Shown piece after piece: positions 17,319 through 26,268 of a DNA stretch of 64,000 nucleotides. The notes under the pieces are model-generated. The model worked only from the letters and a program-made list of their open reading frames with translations. It ran no database searches and was not told where the DNA came from. The translations under genes were made by a program, and so were the position numbers. The DNA is from Mycobacterium sp. (GTDB lineage: Bacteria; Actinomycetota; Actinomycetes; Mycobacteriales; Mycobacteriaceae), in contig RXJD01000063.1 of NCBI GenBank assembly GCA_003987775.1, positions 29,757-93,756 on the forward strand. Reading direction: 5' to 3'. Positions within the stretch are counted from its first letter, which is position 1; each line of letters begins with the position of its first letter.

Positions 17319-18512
17319 CTAACGGGTCAACAGCGCCACGCACTCGACGTGATGGGTCAGCGGGAACGCATCGAACACCCGGATCTTCTCGACGGCGTAG
17401 CCGTGCCCCCGGTACAAGCCGATGTCACGGGCGAAAGACGCCGCCTCACAACCGATGTGAACCACCCTCGGCACGCCGGCAGCGGCCAGCAGATCGACCA
17501 CTTCGCGGCCGGCGCCGGTGCGCGGCGGGTCGAGCACCGCAACGTCGGCGCAGCTGTCCTGCGCTGTCAGCGCGCGGCGCACCGAATCAGTGACGACCTC
17601 GACCTGCGGCAGGTCGGCCAGGGCGGCACGCGCCGCCCCCGTCGCCCCGCGCGCGGTGTCGACCGAAAGCACCCTGCCCGACTCCCCCACCGCGGCCCCG
17701 AGCACCGCGGCGAACACTCCGGCACCGCCATAGAGGTCCCATGCCGTCGCACCGGACGCGGGTTGTGCCCAGTCGGCGACCAAGTCGCTGTAGACGCGGG
17801 CGCCCTCGCGATGTGACTGCCAGAACGCCGTCACCGGTACGCGCCAGCTGCGTGCACCGACCCGCTGCACGGCGTGGTAGTCGCCTTCGATCACCTGCGA
17901 CACCGCGCGTTTGCCGTGTCGCACCGTACGCAGCACATGACGCTCACCGTCGTCGTCGACGACGACGTGCACGTGGGCGCCGGCCGGCCAGTCGGCCCCG
18001 GACAGCCCGTCGAGCATCCCCACCGGCAACTGGCCGCAGCGCAGATCGGTGACCAACTGGTCGCTGTGGTAGCGATGAAATCCGGGGCGCCCGTCGGATC
18101 CGACGTCGAGGCGAACCCGGGTTCGCCACCCGGTCGACCCGGCGGAGAGCGCTTCGGCCGCGCCCGTCCAGCTGTGTCCGCCGAGACGGTCCAGCTGATT
18201 CGACACCACCTGCGCCTTGAGGTCGCGTGCCGCCGCCGGCGCGGCGAAAGCCAGGTCGCAGCATCCGGCGCCGTCCACACCGGCGATCGGGCATAACGAG
18301 TCCGTGCGGCTCTCGGACGCCTCGAGAACCTCGATAACCTCTGCGTGCCAATAAGATCCGCGATCGGCCGTCACCCGGGCCCGCACCCGTTCGCCGGGCA
18401 GCGCATAGCGGACGAAGACCACGCGGCCCTCGTGATGCGCAATGCAACTGCCGCCGTTCGCGGGGGCGCCGGTGACCAAAGTCAGTTCCCCGCCGGCGGA
18501 TTCGAGGTTCAA
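17319..18512 (-). CDS. TRAM-domain RNA (uracil-5-)-methyltransferase family (Rv2689c-like)
   Basis: This 397-residue protein matches the RumA/TrmA family, which forms 5-methyluridine in RNA using SAM. An N-terminal TRAM OB-fold covers roughly residues 5-60 (APANGGSCIAHHEGRVVFVR). The SAM motif is WDLYGGAGVFAAVLGA. The AVLDPPRTGAGREVV motif and the catalytic Cys in HIGCEAASFARDI follow. Cys residues near the DGAGCCDLAF segment could belong to a Fe-S site, but the set is not clearly complete. The TTG at 18512 overlaps the permease stop by four bases (TTGA), which is the best-supported start. Confidence 0.88.
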   Translation of the reverse strand: MNLESAGGELTLVTGAPANGGSCIAHHEGRVVFVRYALPGERVRARVTADRGSYWHAEVIEVLEASESRTDSLCPIAGVDGAGCCDLAFAAPAAARDLKAQVVSNQLDRLGGHSWTGAAEALSAGSTGWRTRVRLDVGSDGRPGFHRYHSDQLVTDLRCGQLPVGMLDGLSGADWPAGAHVHVVVDDDGERHVLRTVRHGKRAVSQVIEGDYHAVQRVGARSWRVPVTAFWQSHREGARVYSDLVADWAQPASGATAWDLYGGAGVFAAVLGAAVGESGRVLSVDTARGATGAARAALADLPQVEVVTDSVRRALTAQDSCADVAVLDPPRTGAGREVVDLLAAAGVPRVVHIGCEAASFARDIGLYRGHGYAVEKIRVFDAFPLTHHVECVALLTR

Positions 18513-20527
18513 TCGAATATGCCCCGTCGGGCGTCCCCGGGTGCGACACGCGGCTGCAGCGTCTTGATCCGTTCCGAGGACGTCAGCTGCCAGGGCACCG
18601 AGGTGACCATGACGCCCGGCATGAACAGCAGACGCCCTTTGAGCCGCAGCGCACTCTGGTTGTGCAACAACTGTTCCCACCAGCGACCCACCACGTACTC
18701 CGGGATGAACACCGTCACCACCGTGCGCGGCGATTCCTTGCTGACCCGTTTGACGTAATCGAGTACCGGACGGGTGATTTCACGGTAGGGGGAGGCGATC
18801 ACCTTCAACGGGACGCTGATGTCGCTTTCTTCCCATTCGTGCTTGAGTTCGCGGGTCTCGCCGTCGTCGACGCTCACCGTGACGGCCTCGAGCACATCGG
18901 GCCGGGTGGCGCGGGCATAGGCCAGGGCCCGCAGCGTGGGCAGATGCAGCTTCGACACCAGCACCAGAGCGTGGTTGCGACTGGGCAGCACTATTTCGTC
19001 GCCGTGCTCGGCGGCCTGCTCGGCCAATTCGCGGGTGACGCCGTCGTAATGCCGGCGGATCAGCTTCATCAGTGCGAACAGCAGTGTCATGGCGACCAGA
19101 GCGATCCAGGCACCGGCCAGGAATTTGGTGACCATGACGACCAACAACACCGCGCCGGTCGCGAGGAACCCGATCGTATTGACGATCCGCGAACGGTGCA
19201 TCCGCCGCCGCGCCGCCGGATCGGTTTCGGTGCGCAGCAGCCGGGTCCAGTGCCGCACCATGCCAATCTGACTCAGCGTGAAGGAAATGAACACGCCGAC
19301 GATGTAGAGCTGGATCAAGGCGCTCAGTTCAGCACGGAACGCAACGATCGCCAGCAGCGCAGACAGGGACAGGAACGCGATCCCGTTGGAGAACGCCAAT
19401 CGGTCGCCGCGCGTATGGAACTGGCGGGGCAGGTAGCTGTGCTGGGCCAGCACCGAACCGAGCACCGGGAAGCCGTTGAACGCGGTGTTGGCCGCCAGCA
19501 CCAAGATCAAGGCGGTTACGGCGGTGATCAGCACGAAACCGATGTGGAAGTTGCCGAATACCGTTTCCGCCAGTTGAGTAACCAGCGTCTTCTGGTAGTA
19601 GCCGGCCGGGGCCCCGGCCAGTTGTGTCGCCGGATCGCTGACCAGCTGCACGCCGATCTTCTTCGCCAGCACGATGATGCCCATCAGCAGAGTGACCGCG
19701 ATGGCGCCGAGCATCAGCAGGGTGGTGGCGGCGTTCTTGGACTTGGGCTTTTCGAATGCGGGCACGCCGTTGCTGATCGCCTCGACACCGGTGAGCGCCG
19801 CGCACCCCGAGGAGAACGCCCGCGCCATCAGGAAAACCAGCGCGAAGCCCAGGATCTTGCCGTGCTCGGCATGCATGTGGAAGCCGGCGGACTCGGCCCG
19901 CAGCGGGTTTCCCAACACGAAGATGCGGAACAGGCCCCAGCCGATCATGGCCGTGACGCCGATGATGAAGCCGTAGGTGGGGATGGCGAACGCCAGCCCG
20001 GATTCCCGCACGCCGCGCAGATTCATCGCCGTCACCAGCAGGATCGCGGCCACACAGAACCACACCTTGTGGTGGGCCACGATCGGCACCGCCGAGCCGA
20101 TGTTCGACATCGCTGACGCCGTCGAAACCGCAACGGTGAGAACGTAATCCACCATCAGGGCACTGGCTACCGTCAGGCCGGCGTTGGGCCCGAGATTGGT
20201 GGTGACCACCTCATAGTCACCGCCGCCGGAGGGGTAGGCGTGCACGTTCTGCCGGTAGCTGGCCACCACCACCAACATGACCGCCGCCACCGCCAGACCG
20301 ATCCACGGCGCCAGCGCGTAGGCCGCCAGTCCGCCGATCGACAGCATGAGGAAGACCTCTTCGGGGGCATAGGCCACCGAGGACAGCGCGTCGGAGGCGA
20401 ACACCGGCAGCGCGATGCGCTTTGGCAGCAGCGTGTGGGCCAGCCGGTCGCTGCGAAACGGCCGTCCGATCAGCAGCCGGCGCGCAGCGGTTGAAAGTTT
20501 GGACACGAGAGCCAAGAGTAAGCCCAC
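18509..20527 (-). CDS. APC family amino acid/cation permease (Rv2690c-like)
   Basis: This 672-residue integral membrane protein has about twelve transmembrane segments in the first 450 residues, including the APC-type segments FASDALSSVAYAPEEV and SGCAALTGVEAISNGVPAF. A cytosolic C-terminal domain of about 200 residues follows. The conserved GVEAISN helix is typical of this APC clade. The substrate is not determinable. It is divergent from ceoB, a potassium-channel regulator, and is cotranscribed with the downstream RNA methyltransferase (4-base overlap). Confidence 0.88.
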   Translation of the reverse strand: MGLLLALVSKLSTAARRLLIGRPFRSDRLAHTLLPKRIALPVFASDALSSVAYAPEEVFLMLSIGGLAAYALAPWIGLAVAAVMLVVVASYRQNVHAYPSGGGDYEVVTTNLGPNAGLTVASALMVDYVLTVAVSTASAMSNIGSAVPIVAHHKVWFCVAAILLVTAMNLRGVRESGLAFAIPTYGFIIGVTAMIGWGLFRIFVLGNPLRAESAGFHMHAEHGKILGFALVFLMARAFSSGCAALTGVEAISNGVPAFEKPKSKNAATTLLMLGAIAVTLLMGIIVLAKKIGVQLVSDPATQLAGAPAGYYQKTLVTQLAETVFGNFHIGFVLITAVTALILVLAANTAFNGFPVLGSVLAQHSYLPRQFHTRGDRLAFSNGIAFLSLSALLAIVAFRAELSALIQLYIVGVFISFTLSQIGMVRHWTRLLRTETDPAARRRMHRSRIVNTIGFLATGAVLLVVMVTKFLAGAWIALVAMTLLFALMKLIRRHYDGVTRELAEQAAEHGDEIVLPSRNHALVLVSKLHLPTLRALAYARATRPDVLEAVTVSVDDGETRELKHEWEESDISVPLKVIASPYREITRPVLDYVKRVSKESPRTVVTVFIPEYVVGRWWEQLLHNQSALRLKGRLLFMPGVMVTSVPWQLTSSERIKTLQPRVAPGDARRGIFD

Positions 20528-20639
20528 CTGGCTTTAGCGGTAGCGTTCCGTAGGCGAGAATTCTCACGACCGAAATCGGCCCGCCAGCGAAGGTTGCCGA
20601 TCACAATGACGCGCAGGACACAACCGAAAGGACCTCCGA

Positions 20640-21311
20640 GTGAAGGTGGTTGTGATGGGTTGCGGCCGGGTCGGTTCTTCGGTGGCAGACGGACTGTATC
20701 GAATCGGCCATGACGTGTCGGTCATCGACCGCGACAGCGCCGCGTTCAACCGGCTCAGTCCGGAGTTCGATGGCGACCGGGTGCTCGGTCAGGGTTTCGA
20801 CCGCGACGTGCTGCTGCGGGCCGGCATCGAGGGAGCCGACGCATTCGCCGCGGTGTCCTCCGGCGACAACTCCAACATCATCTCGGCGCGGCTGGCCCGC
20901 GAGACCTTCGGCGTGCGGCGCGTGGTCGCGCGAATCTATGACGCCAAGCGTGCCGAGGTCTACGAACGCCTGGGCATCCCGACGATCGCGACCGTCCCGT
21001 GGACCACCGATCGCCTGCTCAACGCCCTGACTCAGGAGACTGAGACGGCGAAATGGCGAGATCCGACGGGTACCGTCGCGGTCGCGCAGGTGGTGCTGCA
21101 CGAAGACTGGGTCGGACACCGCGCGACCGACTTGGAGCAGGCCACCGGCGCCCGGGTGGCATTCCTGATCCGCTTCGGGACCGGCATCCTGCCCGAACCC
21201 AAGACCGTGCTGCAGGCCGGCGATCAGGTCTATGTCGCCGCTATCTCCGGGCGCGCCGCCGAAGCCGTGGCCATTGCGGCTTTGCCGCCGAGCGAGGACT
21301 TGGACAAGTGA
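20640..21311 (+). CDS. ceoB: TrkA-type potassium uptake regulator CeoB
   Basis: This 223-residue cytosolic protein has an N-terminal RCK/TrkA-N Rossmann domain (VVMGCGRVGSSVADGL) binding NAD(H) or nucleotide, and a C-terminal TrkA-C domain. It gates Trk-type K+ uptake. It corresponds to Rv2691. The GTG at 20640 follows an AAAGGACC-like ribosome site. The sister gene ceoC starts about 60 bases downstream on the same strand, so the two form an operon divergent from the APC permease. Confidence 0.92.
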   Translation: MKVVVMGCGRVGSSVADGLYRIGHDVSVIDRDSAAFNRLSPEFDGDRVLGQGFDRDVLLRAGIEGADAFAAVSSGDNSNIISARLARETFGVRRVVARIYDAKRAEVYERLGIPTIATVPWTTDRLLNALTQETETAKWRDPTGTVAVAQVVLHEDWVGHRATDLEQATGARVAFLIRFGTGILPEPKTVLQAGDQVYVAAISGRAAEAVAIAALPPSEDLDK

Positions 21312-21372
21312 AACGCGGGCACAAGGACGCCGACTTGCCCTATTTCCAAGCCGGCGTTAAGGAGTGGCGCAA

Positions 21373-22035
21373 ATGAAGGTAGCTGTTGCCGGCGCCGGTG
21401 CCGTTGGGCGCTCGGTCACCCGCGAACTCGTCGCCAACAATCACGACGTGACGCTGATCGAGCGCAACGCCGATCATCTCGACACCGACGCCATCCCGGC
21501 CGCGCACTGGCTGCTGGGTGACGCCTGCGAGTTGAGCCTGCTCGAGCATATGCATCTCGAGGATTTCGACGTGGTCGTCGCCGCCACCGGTGACGACAAG
21601 GTGAACGTGGTGCTCAGCCTGCTGGCCAAGACCGAATTCGCGGTTCCGCGGGTGGTGGCCCGGGTCAACGACCCGCGCAACGAATGGCTGTTCACCGATG
21701 CGTGGGGCGTCGATGTGGCGGTGTCCACACCACGGATGCTCGCTTCGCTGATCGAGGAGGCCGTCGCGGTGGGCGATCTGGTGCGGCTCATGGAGTTCCG
21801 CAAGGGCCAGGCCAATCTGGTCGAGATCACCCTGCCCGACGACACCCCGTGGGGCGGCAAGCCGGTGCGCAAGCTGCAGTTGCCGCGCGACGTCTCACTG
21901 GTGACCATCTTGCGGGGTCCGCGGGTGATCGTCCCGGAGGGCGACGAGCCGCTGGAAGGCGGGGACGAGTTGCTGTTCGTCGCGGTCACCGAAGCCGAAG
22001 AGGAGCTGCGCAGGCTGCTGCTGCCCAGCAGCTAG
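21373..22035 (+). CDS. ceoC: TrkA-type potassium uptake regulator CeoC
   Basis: This 220-residue paralogue of CeoB (Rv2692) has the TrkA-N nucleotide motif VAGAGAVGRSVTREL and a TrkA-C domain ending in DELLFVAVTEAEEELRRL. It probably assembles with CeoB into a regulatory ring. The ATG at 21373 has a GGAG ribosome site about 8 bases upstream, preferred over an in-frame GTG three codons earlier. Its TAG stop is shared with the convergent DUF3159 gene through the palindrome CTAG. Confidence 0.92.
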   Translation: MKVAVAGAGAVGRSVTRELVANNHDVTLIERNADHLDTDAIPAAHWLLGDACELSLLEHMHLEDFDVVVAATGDDKVNVVLSLLAKTEFAVPRVVARVNDPRNEWLFTDAWGVDVAVSTPRMLASLIEEAVAVGDLVRLMEFRKGQANLVEITLPDDTPWGGKPVRKLQLPRDVSLVTILRGPRVIVPEGDEPLEGGDELLFVAVTEAEEELRRLLLPSS

Positions 22036-22691
22036 TCGCGAACGGGCTCGCCGTCGATCTCGGCCGCCACCGGGCGCTCCGCGGCCGGTAATGCCCTCAG
22101 CACGACCTTGATCGCCCCGTACGTCACCAGGGCGGCCAGCGCCGTCAGCGGCCACCCCATGGCGATCCGCGTCACCCCCAGCCAGCCGGTCTTGCCGAGC
22201 TCGTACAGATGGCCCTGGACGCCGAAACGCGCGATGAACACGACCGTCCAGCACAGCGTCGCGATGTCGAACGCGTACACCGCCCGCGACACCGCGCGCC
22301 AGCCGTTGTCGCGGCCGCTGGCCCAGCTCCACAGATAACCGACCAACGGACGCCGGATCACGATCGACGCCGCGAAGACGACCGCCCAGACCAGTGACAT
22401 CCAGATGCCCAGCAGGAAGTAGCCCTTGGACTGTCCGACCAGATACGCGATCAACGCGCACACGGCCACACCGAAGAATCCGGACAGCGCCGGCTGCAGG
22501 GAATCTCGACGGATCAGCCGCCACAGCAGAACCAGGGCCGCCGCGGCCAGCGCGCTGCCGATGGCGGCCAGCAGGCCGGCGACGCTGGAAGCGATCACGA
22601 ACGTGACGACGGGAAGCGTGGAATAGACCAGGCCGCTCACGCCGCCGGCCTGTGCCAGCATGCGCTCGGCACTGAAACGATTAGCGCTCAC
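22032..22691 (-). CDS. DUF3159 family membrane protein (Rv2693c-like)
   Basis: This 219-residue protein has about five to six hydrophobic segments (PVVTFVIASSVAGLLAAIG near the N-terminus and FIARFG-type short loops later) and matches the actinobacterial DUF3159 family of unknown function. It is predicted to sit in the plasma membrane. It follows the OB-fold gene after 33 bases on the same strand and shares stop-codon bases with ceoC. Confidence 0.85.
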   Translation of the reverse strand: MSANRFSAERMLAQAGGVSGLVYSTLPVVTFVIASSVAGLLAAIGSALAAAALVLLWRLIRRDSLQPALSGFFGVAVCALIAYLVGQSKGYFLLGIWMSLVWAVVFAASIVIRRPLVGYLWSWASGRDNGWRAVSRAVYAFDIATLCWTVVFIARFGVQGHLYELGKTGWLGVTRIAMGWPLTALAALVTYGAIKVVLRALPAAERPVAAEIDGEPVRD

Positions 22692-22724
22692 GGTAATTCG
22701 GTGCGCTGGTGATGGCGGAAATCG

Positions 22725-23093
22725 TCACCGCTGAATTTCGTAGTGCGGGTTGTAGATGGCCTTGGTGCCGTTCTCCATCTTGCCCATCCGGCCCCGGACC
22801 CGCAGGGTGCGTCCCGACTCGATGCCGGGGATGCGCCGCTGCCCCAACCAGACCAGCGTGACTGTGTCGCTGCCGTCGAACAATTCCGCACGAACCCCGC
22901 CGGAGCACCCCTTGCCGTTCGTCTCGACGCTGCGCAGCGTGCCCACCATCGTGACCTCCTGGCCCCGCTGGCAGTCGATTGCTCGCTGCGCGCCGGTACT
23001 GAGGACTTCGTCGGACAGTTCTTCGACGTCGCGTTGCTCCGGGTCCTCCGTCAACCGACGGGTGAGCCGGCGTAGATAACCTTGGGCCCCCAT
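22725..23093 (-). CDS. OB-fold nucleic acid binding protein (Rv2694c-like)
   Basis: This 122-residue protein has an OB-fold of about 75 residues in its C-terminal half (GQEVTMVGTLRSVE, then VTLVWLGQRRIPGIESGRTL and LRVRGRMGKM), which suggests binding of single-stranded nucleic acid. The N-terminus is helical and charged. The ATG at 23093 (MGAQGYLRRL) is preferred over longer in-frame starts. It is divergent from the Rv2695-like gene and cotranscribed with the DUF3159 gene. The function is unknown. Confidence 0.83.
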   Translation of the reverse strand: MGAQGYLRRLTRRLTEDPEQRDVEELSDEVLSTGAQRAIDCQRGQEVTMVGTLRSVETNGKGCSGGVRAELFDGSDTVTLVWLGQRRIPGIESGRTLRVRGRMGKMENGTKAIYNPHYEIQR

Positions 23094-23251
23094 GGCCACT
23101 CCTGACACCTCGACGTCGTTAAGAAAGCTATGTCTCAAATCAGCATTCCACCATGCCAACGGTCACCGTAGACCTGTTGGTTCCCGCATGCCACACAGAT
23201 GAAACCACTGATATTCGGGTGTCTCACAACACCAGGCACTATGGGGAGGTG

Positions 23252-23962
23252 GTGATCGACCTGAGCGGTGTCACAACGGTGCTGCTGGCGGGCACCGGAT
23301 CCGACGACAACTACGTCTACCGGGCCTTTTCAACCCCGTTGCAGGCATCCGGTGCGGTGTTGGTCACACCTGCGCCGCAACCACAGGGATTGATCGACGG
23401 CTATCTGGCCGCGCTCGACGACGCGGCGCAATCCGGACCCATCGCGGTCGGAGGAGTGTCGATCGGTGCGGCCGTTGCGGCGACCTGGGCGCTGGCTCAC
23501 CCCGAGCGCACCGTGGCCGTGCTGGCGGCGCTGCCGGCCTGGACCGGGGACCCAGGCCCGGCACCGGCGGCTCTCGCCGCGCAGTACACGGCTTCGCAGT
23601 TGCGCCGCGACGGCCTGGAAGCCACGACGGCACAGATGCGGGCCTCGAGCCCGCCGTGGCTGGCCGACGAGCTGGCCCGGTCCTGGGCGGTGCAGTGGCC
23701 GCTGCTGCCGGACGCCATGGAGGAGGCGGCGTCGTACGTGGCACCGAGCTGCGCCGAACTGACGCGGCTGGTCCCGCCGTTGGGCGTGGCGGCCGCGGTC
23801 GACGACCCGATTCACCCCTTGCAGGTCGGCGCGGACTGGGCGAGCGCCGCACCCCGCGCCGCCTTGCGCACGGTCACCCTCGACGAGATCGGCGCGCACC
23901 CGGCGGCCCTGGGGGCCGCGTGCCTGGCGGCGCTGGACGACGCCCGCAGTCTCGATCGCTGA
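23252..23962 (+). CDS. Alpha/beta hydrolase-like protein (Rv2695-like)
   Basis: The protein of about 236 residues is Ala-rich and has an alpha/beta hydrolase-like nucleophile elbow (VGGVSIGAAVAA). A possible Asp (AAVDDPIHP) and a His (EIGAHPAAL) lie near the C-terminus. A hydrolase fold is therefore likely, but the substrate is unknown. The start is uncertain: the frame is open from an ATG at 23153, with further GTG codons at 23219, 23249 and 23252. The last agrees with the remembered length of the M. tuberculosis protein. Confidence 0.72.
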   Translation: MIDLSGVTTVLLAGTGSDDNYVYRAFSTPLQASGAVLVTPAPQPQGLIDGYLAALDDAAQSGPIAVGGVSIGAAVAATWALAHPERTVAVLAALPAWTGDPGPAPAALAAQYTASQLRRDGLEATTAQMRASSPPWLADELARSWAVQWPLLPDAMEEAASYVAPSCAELTRLVPPLGVAAAVDDPIHPLQVGADWASAAPRAALRTVTLDEIGAHPAALGAACLAALDDARSLDR

Positions 23963-23972
23963 CCGGTAAAAG

Positions 23973-24746
23973 TCAGCCGCCGGTCGAGGTGCTGCGCAAC
24001 TGCTGCATCGCCGAACCTTCGGTGCTGCGACGCGCCGCGGGCTCATTGGACGGGACTGGCGCCTCAGGCTGATCGGGCGCCTGCTCACCGGCCTGCTGAG
24101 CGGCTGCGGCCTCACGCAGCTGCTGCACCATCGGTTCGGGCAGCTGCACCGGCAGCGGGGTGCGTACCGGCAGCGGAGTGTCGCCACGGCGAACCACGGT
24201 GTCCGCCAACGCCTCACGCGCCTCGTCGGTCAGCGCGTCGATGGTCTCGTGCGGTCCGTTGACCACGCACCGGATCATCCAGCGGTAGCCGTCGACGCCG
24301 ATGAAGCGCACCGCGCCGGATGCGCTGCCCACGACTTCACGTCCCCACGGACCGTCCTTGATGGACACCGTGGCCGAATCTTTGCGCAAGGAGTCGGCCA
24401 ACTCGCCGGCCACCTCCCGCCACAGCCCCGCCGTCTTCGGCGCCGCGTAGGCGGCGATGGTGAATCGTCCGTTGGGCGTGACGACCCACACCGCACTGGG
24501 CACCCCGGTCTCAGTCAGCTCGACCTGCACCTGGCCCGCCGCGGGCATGGGTATCAGTACCGAGCCCAGGTCGAGGCGCGCCGTCTCGGCGTCGGCCGGA
24601 TCGTCGAAATCCTCGATGTCGAATGGGCCTTCGACCGCCTCGTCGGCGTCGGCGGGGTCGTCCCCGGCGGCGCTGACGGGCGGATCGGCCGGCTGCGGTT
24701 TCGAAGCGCTGTCGTCCTTGCGTGTGCGTCTACCGAATGCTGGCAT
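23973..24746 (-). CDS. DUF3710 family protein (Rv2696c-like)
   Basis: This 257-residue actinobacterial protein has a charged, disordered N-terminus (about 50 residues rich in Asp/Pro), then the conserved DUF3710 core (RLDLGSVLIPMP, VWVVTPNGRFTIAAYAAPK, GVDGYRWMIRCVVNGP). The C-terminus is again disordered and Gln/Pro-rich. No catalytic motif is evident. It lies 34 bases after dut on the same strand, as in other mycobacteria, so it is probably cotranscribed with dut. Confidence 0.87.
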   Translation of the reverse strand: MPAFGRRTRKDDSASKPQPADPPVSAAGDDPADADEAVEGPFDIEDFDDPADAETARLDLGSVLIPMPAAGQVQVELTETGVPSAVWVVTPNGRFTIAAYAAPKTAGLWREVAGELADSLRKDSATVSIKDGPWGREVVGSASGAVRFIGVDGYRWMIRCVVNGPHETIDALTDEAREALADTVVRRGDTPLPVRTPLPVQLPEPMVQQLREAAAAQQAGEQAPDQPEAPVPSNEPAARRSTEGSAMQQLRSTSTGG

Positions 24747-24780
24747 CAGCCCCGCTCCTTCTCATCGCTTCGTCTCCCGC

Positions 24781-25245
24781 TCACAGACTCGCGTGGCCGC
24801 CGGACGAACCGTGACCACCTTCGCCACGCGACGTTTCGGCCAGCCCGGCTTCATCGAACGACGAAACCTCGACCAATTCGACCAATTCGACCCGCTGCAC
24901 CAGCAACTGGGCGATCCGGTCGCCGCGGTGCACCACGATCGGCGTGGTGGGGTCGAGGTTGATCAGCGCGACTTTGATCTCGCCGCGATATCCGGCATCG
25001 ATGGTGCCGGGACTGTTGACGATCGACAGCCCCACCCTGGAGGCCAGTCCCGAACGCGGGTGGATCAACCCGACCATGCCGAACGGGATGGCAACCGCGA
25101 TGCCGGTGGGCACGAGAGCCCGGTGGCCGGGTGCCAGCTCGACGTCTGCGGCGCTGAACAGGTCGACGCCGGCGTCACCGTGGTGAGCGCGACTGGGCAT
25201 CGGAAGGCCCGGGTCGAGACGGACTATGGCCAGACTGGTCGACAC
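24781..25245 (-). CDS. dut: Deoxyuridine triphosphate nucleotidohydrolase (dUTPase)
   Basis: This 154-residue trimeric enzyme hydrolyses dUTP to dUMP, preventing uracil incorporation and supplying thymidylate synthesis. The five family motifs are present, including DAGVDLFSA (1), HPRSGLASR (2), the uracil-binding [13 protein letters not shown] (3), [11 protein letters not shown] (4) and the Gly-rich C-terminal [11 protein letters not shown] (5). The GTG at 25245 gives exactly the length of the M. tuberculosis enzyme. It is divergent from the DUF3093 gene, with only 25 bases between starts. Confidence 0.95.
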   Translation of the reverse strand: MSTSLAIVRLDPGLPMPSRAHHGDAGVDLFSAADVELAPGHRALVPTGIAVAIPFGMVGLIHPRSGLASRVGLSIVNSPGTIDAGYRGEIKVALINLDPTTPIVVHRGDRIAQLLVQRVELVELVEVSSFDEAGLAETSRGEGGHGSSGGHASL

Positions 25246-25270
25246 GGGGGCACAGACTACCCTTGACCGC

Positions 25271-25747
25271 GTGTCCGATACGCGCGTCGCGCCGCAAAGC
25301 GTGCGATATCGCGAGCGGCTGTGGGTGCCCTGGTGGTGGTGGCCACTGGGGTTCACGCTCGCGGCAATCATCGCGTACGAGGTCAACCTGGGCATACGGT
25401 CGCTGCCCGGCTGGCTCCCGTTTGCAACCCTGTTCACCGTGGCGGCCGGCGTGTTGCTGTGGCTGGGCCGCGTCGAGGTTCGGGTCACCGCTGGTGAATC
25501 CGGCGTCGAACTGTGGGCCGGCGATGCGCATCTGCCGGTCACTGTGGTCTCCCGATCGGCTGAGATTGCGCGTACCGCCAAATCGGCAGCTCTGGGCCGC
25601 CAGCTCGACCCGGCGGCCTACGTCCTGCACCGCGCATGGGTCGGCCCGATGGTATTGCTGGTGCTCGATGATCCCGATGACCCGACGCCGTACTGGCTCG
25701 TGAGTTGCCGCCACCCGGAGCGGGTGCTGTCGGCGCTGCGGAGCTGA
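25271..25747 (+). CDS. DUF3093 family membrane protein (Rv2698-like)
   Basis: This 158-residue protein has two closely spaced transmembrane segments ([20 protein letters not shown] and [18 protein letters not shown]), followed by a cytosolic beta-rich domain of about 90 residues. It matches the actinobacterial DUF3093 family of unknown role. The GTG at 25271 ([10 protein letters not shown]) is chosen because an earlier in-frame start would overlap dut. It converges on the DUF4193 gene. Confidence 0.85.
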   Translation: MSDTRVAPQSVRYRERLWVPWWWWPLGFTLAAIIAYEVNLGIRSLPGWLPFATLFTVAAGVLLWLGRVEVRVTAGESGVELWAGDAHLPVTVVSRSAEIARTAKSAALGRQLDPAAYVLHRAWVGPMVLLVLDDPDDPTPYWLVSCRHPERVLSALRS

Positions 25748-25774
25748 GAACGTCCCCGAAGCGGAGTGCGGCGG

Positions 25775-26077
25775 TCAGGCCGCGCAGTCGGTACAGATCA
25801 TCACGCCGTTCTTCTCGCTGGCCAGCCGGCTGCGGTGTTGCACCAAAAAGCAACTCGAGCAGGTGAATTCGTCGGCCTGCTTGGGAATCACGCGAACCGA
25901 CAGCTCTTCGCCCGAAAGATCGGCACCAGGTAGCTCGAAAGACTCGGCGGACTCGGATTCGTCGACGTCAACCACGGCTGACGCCGCCTCGTTGCGTCGT
26001 GCTTTGAGCTCCTCCAGCGAGTCTTCCGAGACGTCGTCGGTCTCGGTACGCCGTGGAGCGTCATAGTCGGTAGGCAT
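25775..26077 (-). CDS. DUF4193 zinc-ribbon-like protein (Rv2699c-like)
   Basis: This 100-residue acidic protein ends in a Cys-rich domain (CSSCFLVQHRS and CTDCAA), the CxxC pairs of the DUF4193 family, probably binding one zinc ion. The N-terminal 60 residues are charged and probably disordered. It is conserved across actinobacteria and has no known activity. A CRP-type site lies in the region between this gene and the divergent cei gene, so both could be controlled from it. Confidence 0.87.
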   Translation of the reverse strand: MPTDYDAPRRTETDDVSEDSLEELKARRNEAASAVVDVDESESAESFELPGADLSGEELSVRVIPKQADEFTCSSCFLVQHRSRLASEKNGVMICTDCAA

Positions 26078-26188
26078 CTTCTTCCCCGTCCTTATCCCCT
26101 CAGGGCCCTCATAAGCTCAAGGAACGCTTTGTACCAGCGTCGAACGCGTGCACCAAACTATTCGTGCCCGGAATGCGGATGGATTGGT

Positions 26189-26204
26189 TGTGATTTACGT
26201 CACA
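26189..26204. promoter_or_regulatory. CRP (Rv3676-type) binding site
   Basis: The sequence TGTGATTTACGTCACA is a perfect match to the TGTGA-N6-TCACA consensus of CRP-family regulators. It lies 64 bases before the cei start and 111 bases upstream of the divergent DUF4193 gene. Sequence match only; no binding data are available here. Confidence 0.7.
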
Positions 26205-26268
26205 CCGCTGGAATAGCCCTTGTACTTGGCCTTAAACGGTGCGATTACGGTGCGATTAGAGTGCATGT

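Noticed and set aside
18662-20116. 484-codon open frame antisense to the APC permease
   Set aside because: Same shadow composition (Gln/His/Arg); the permease is a clear membrane protein.
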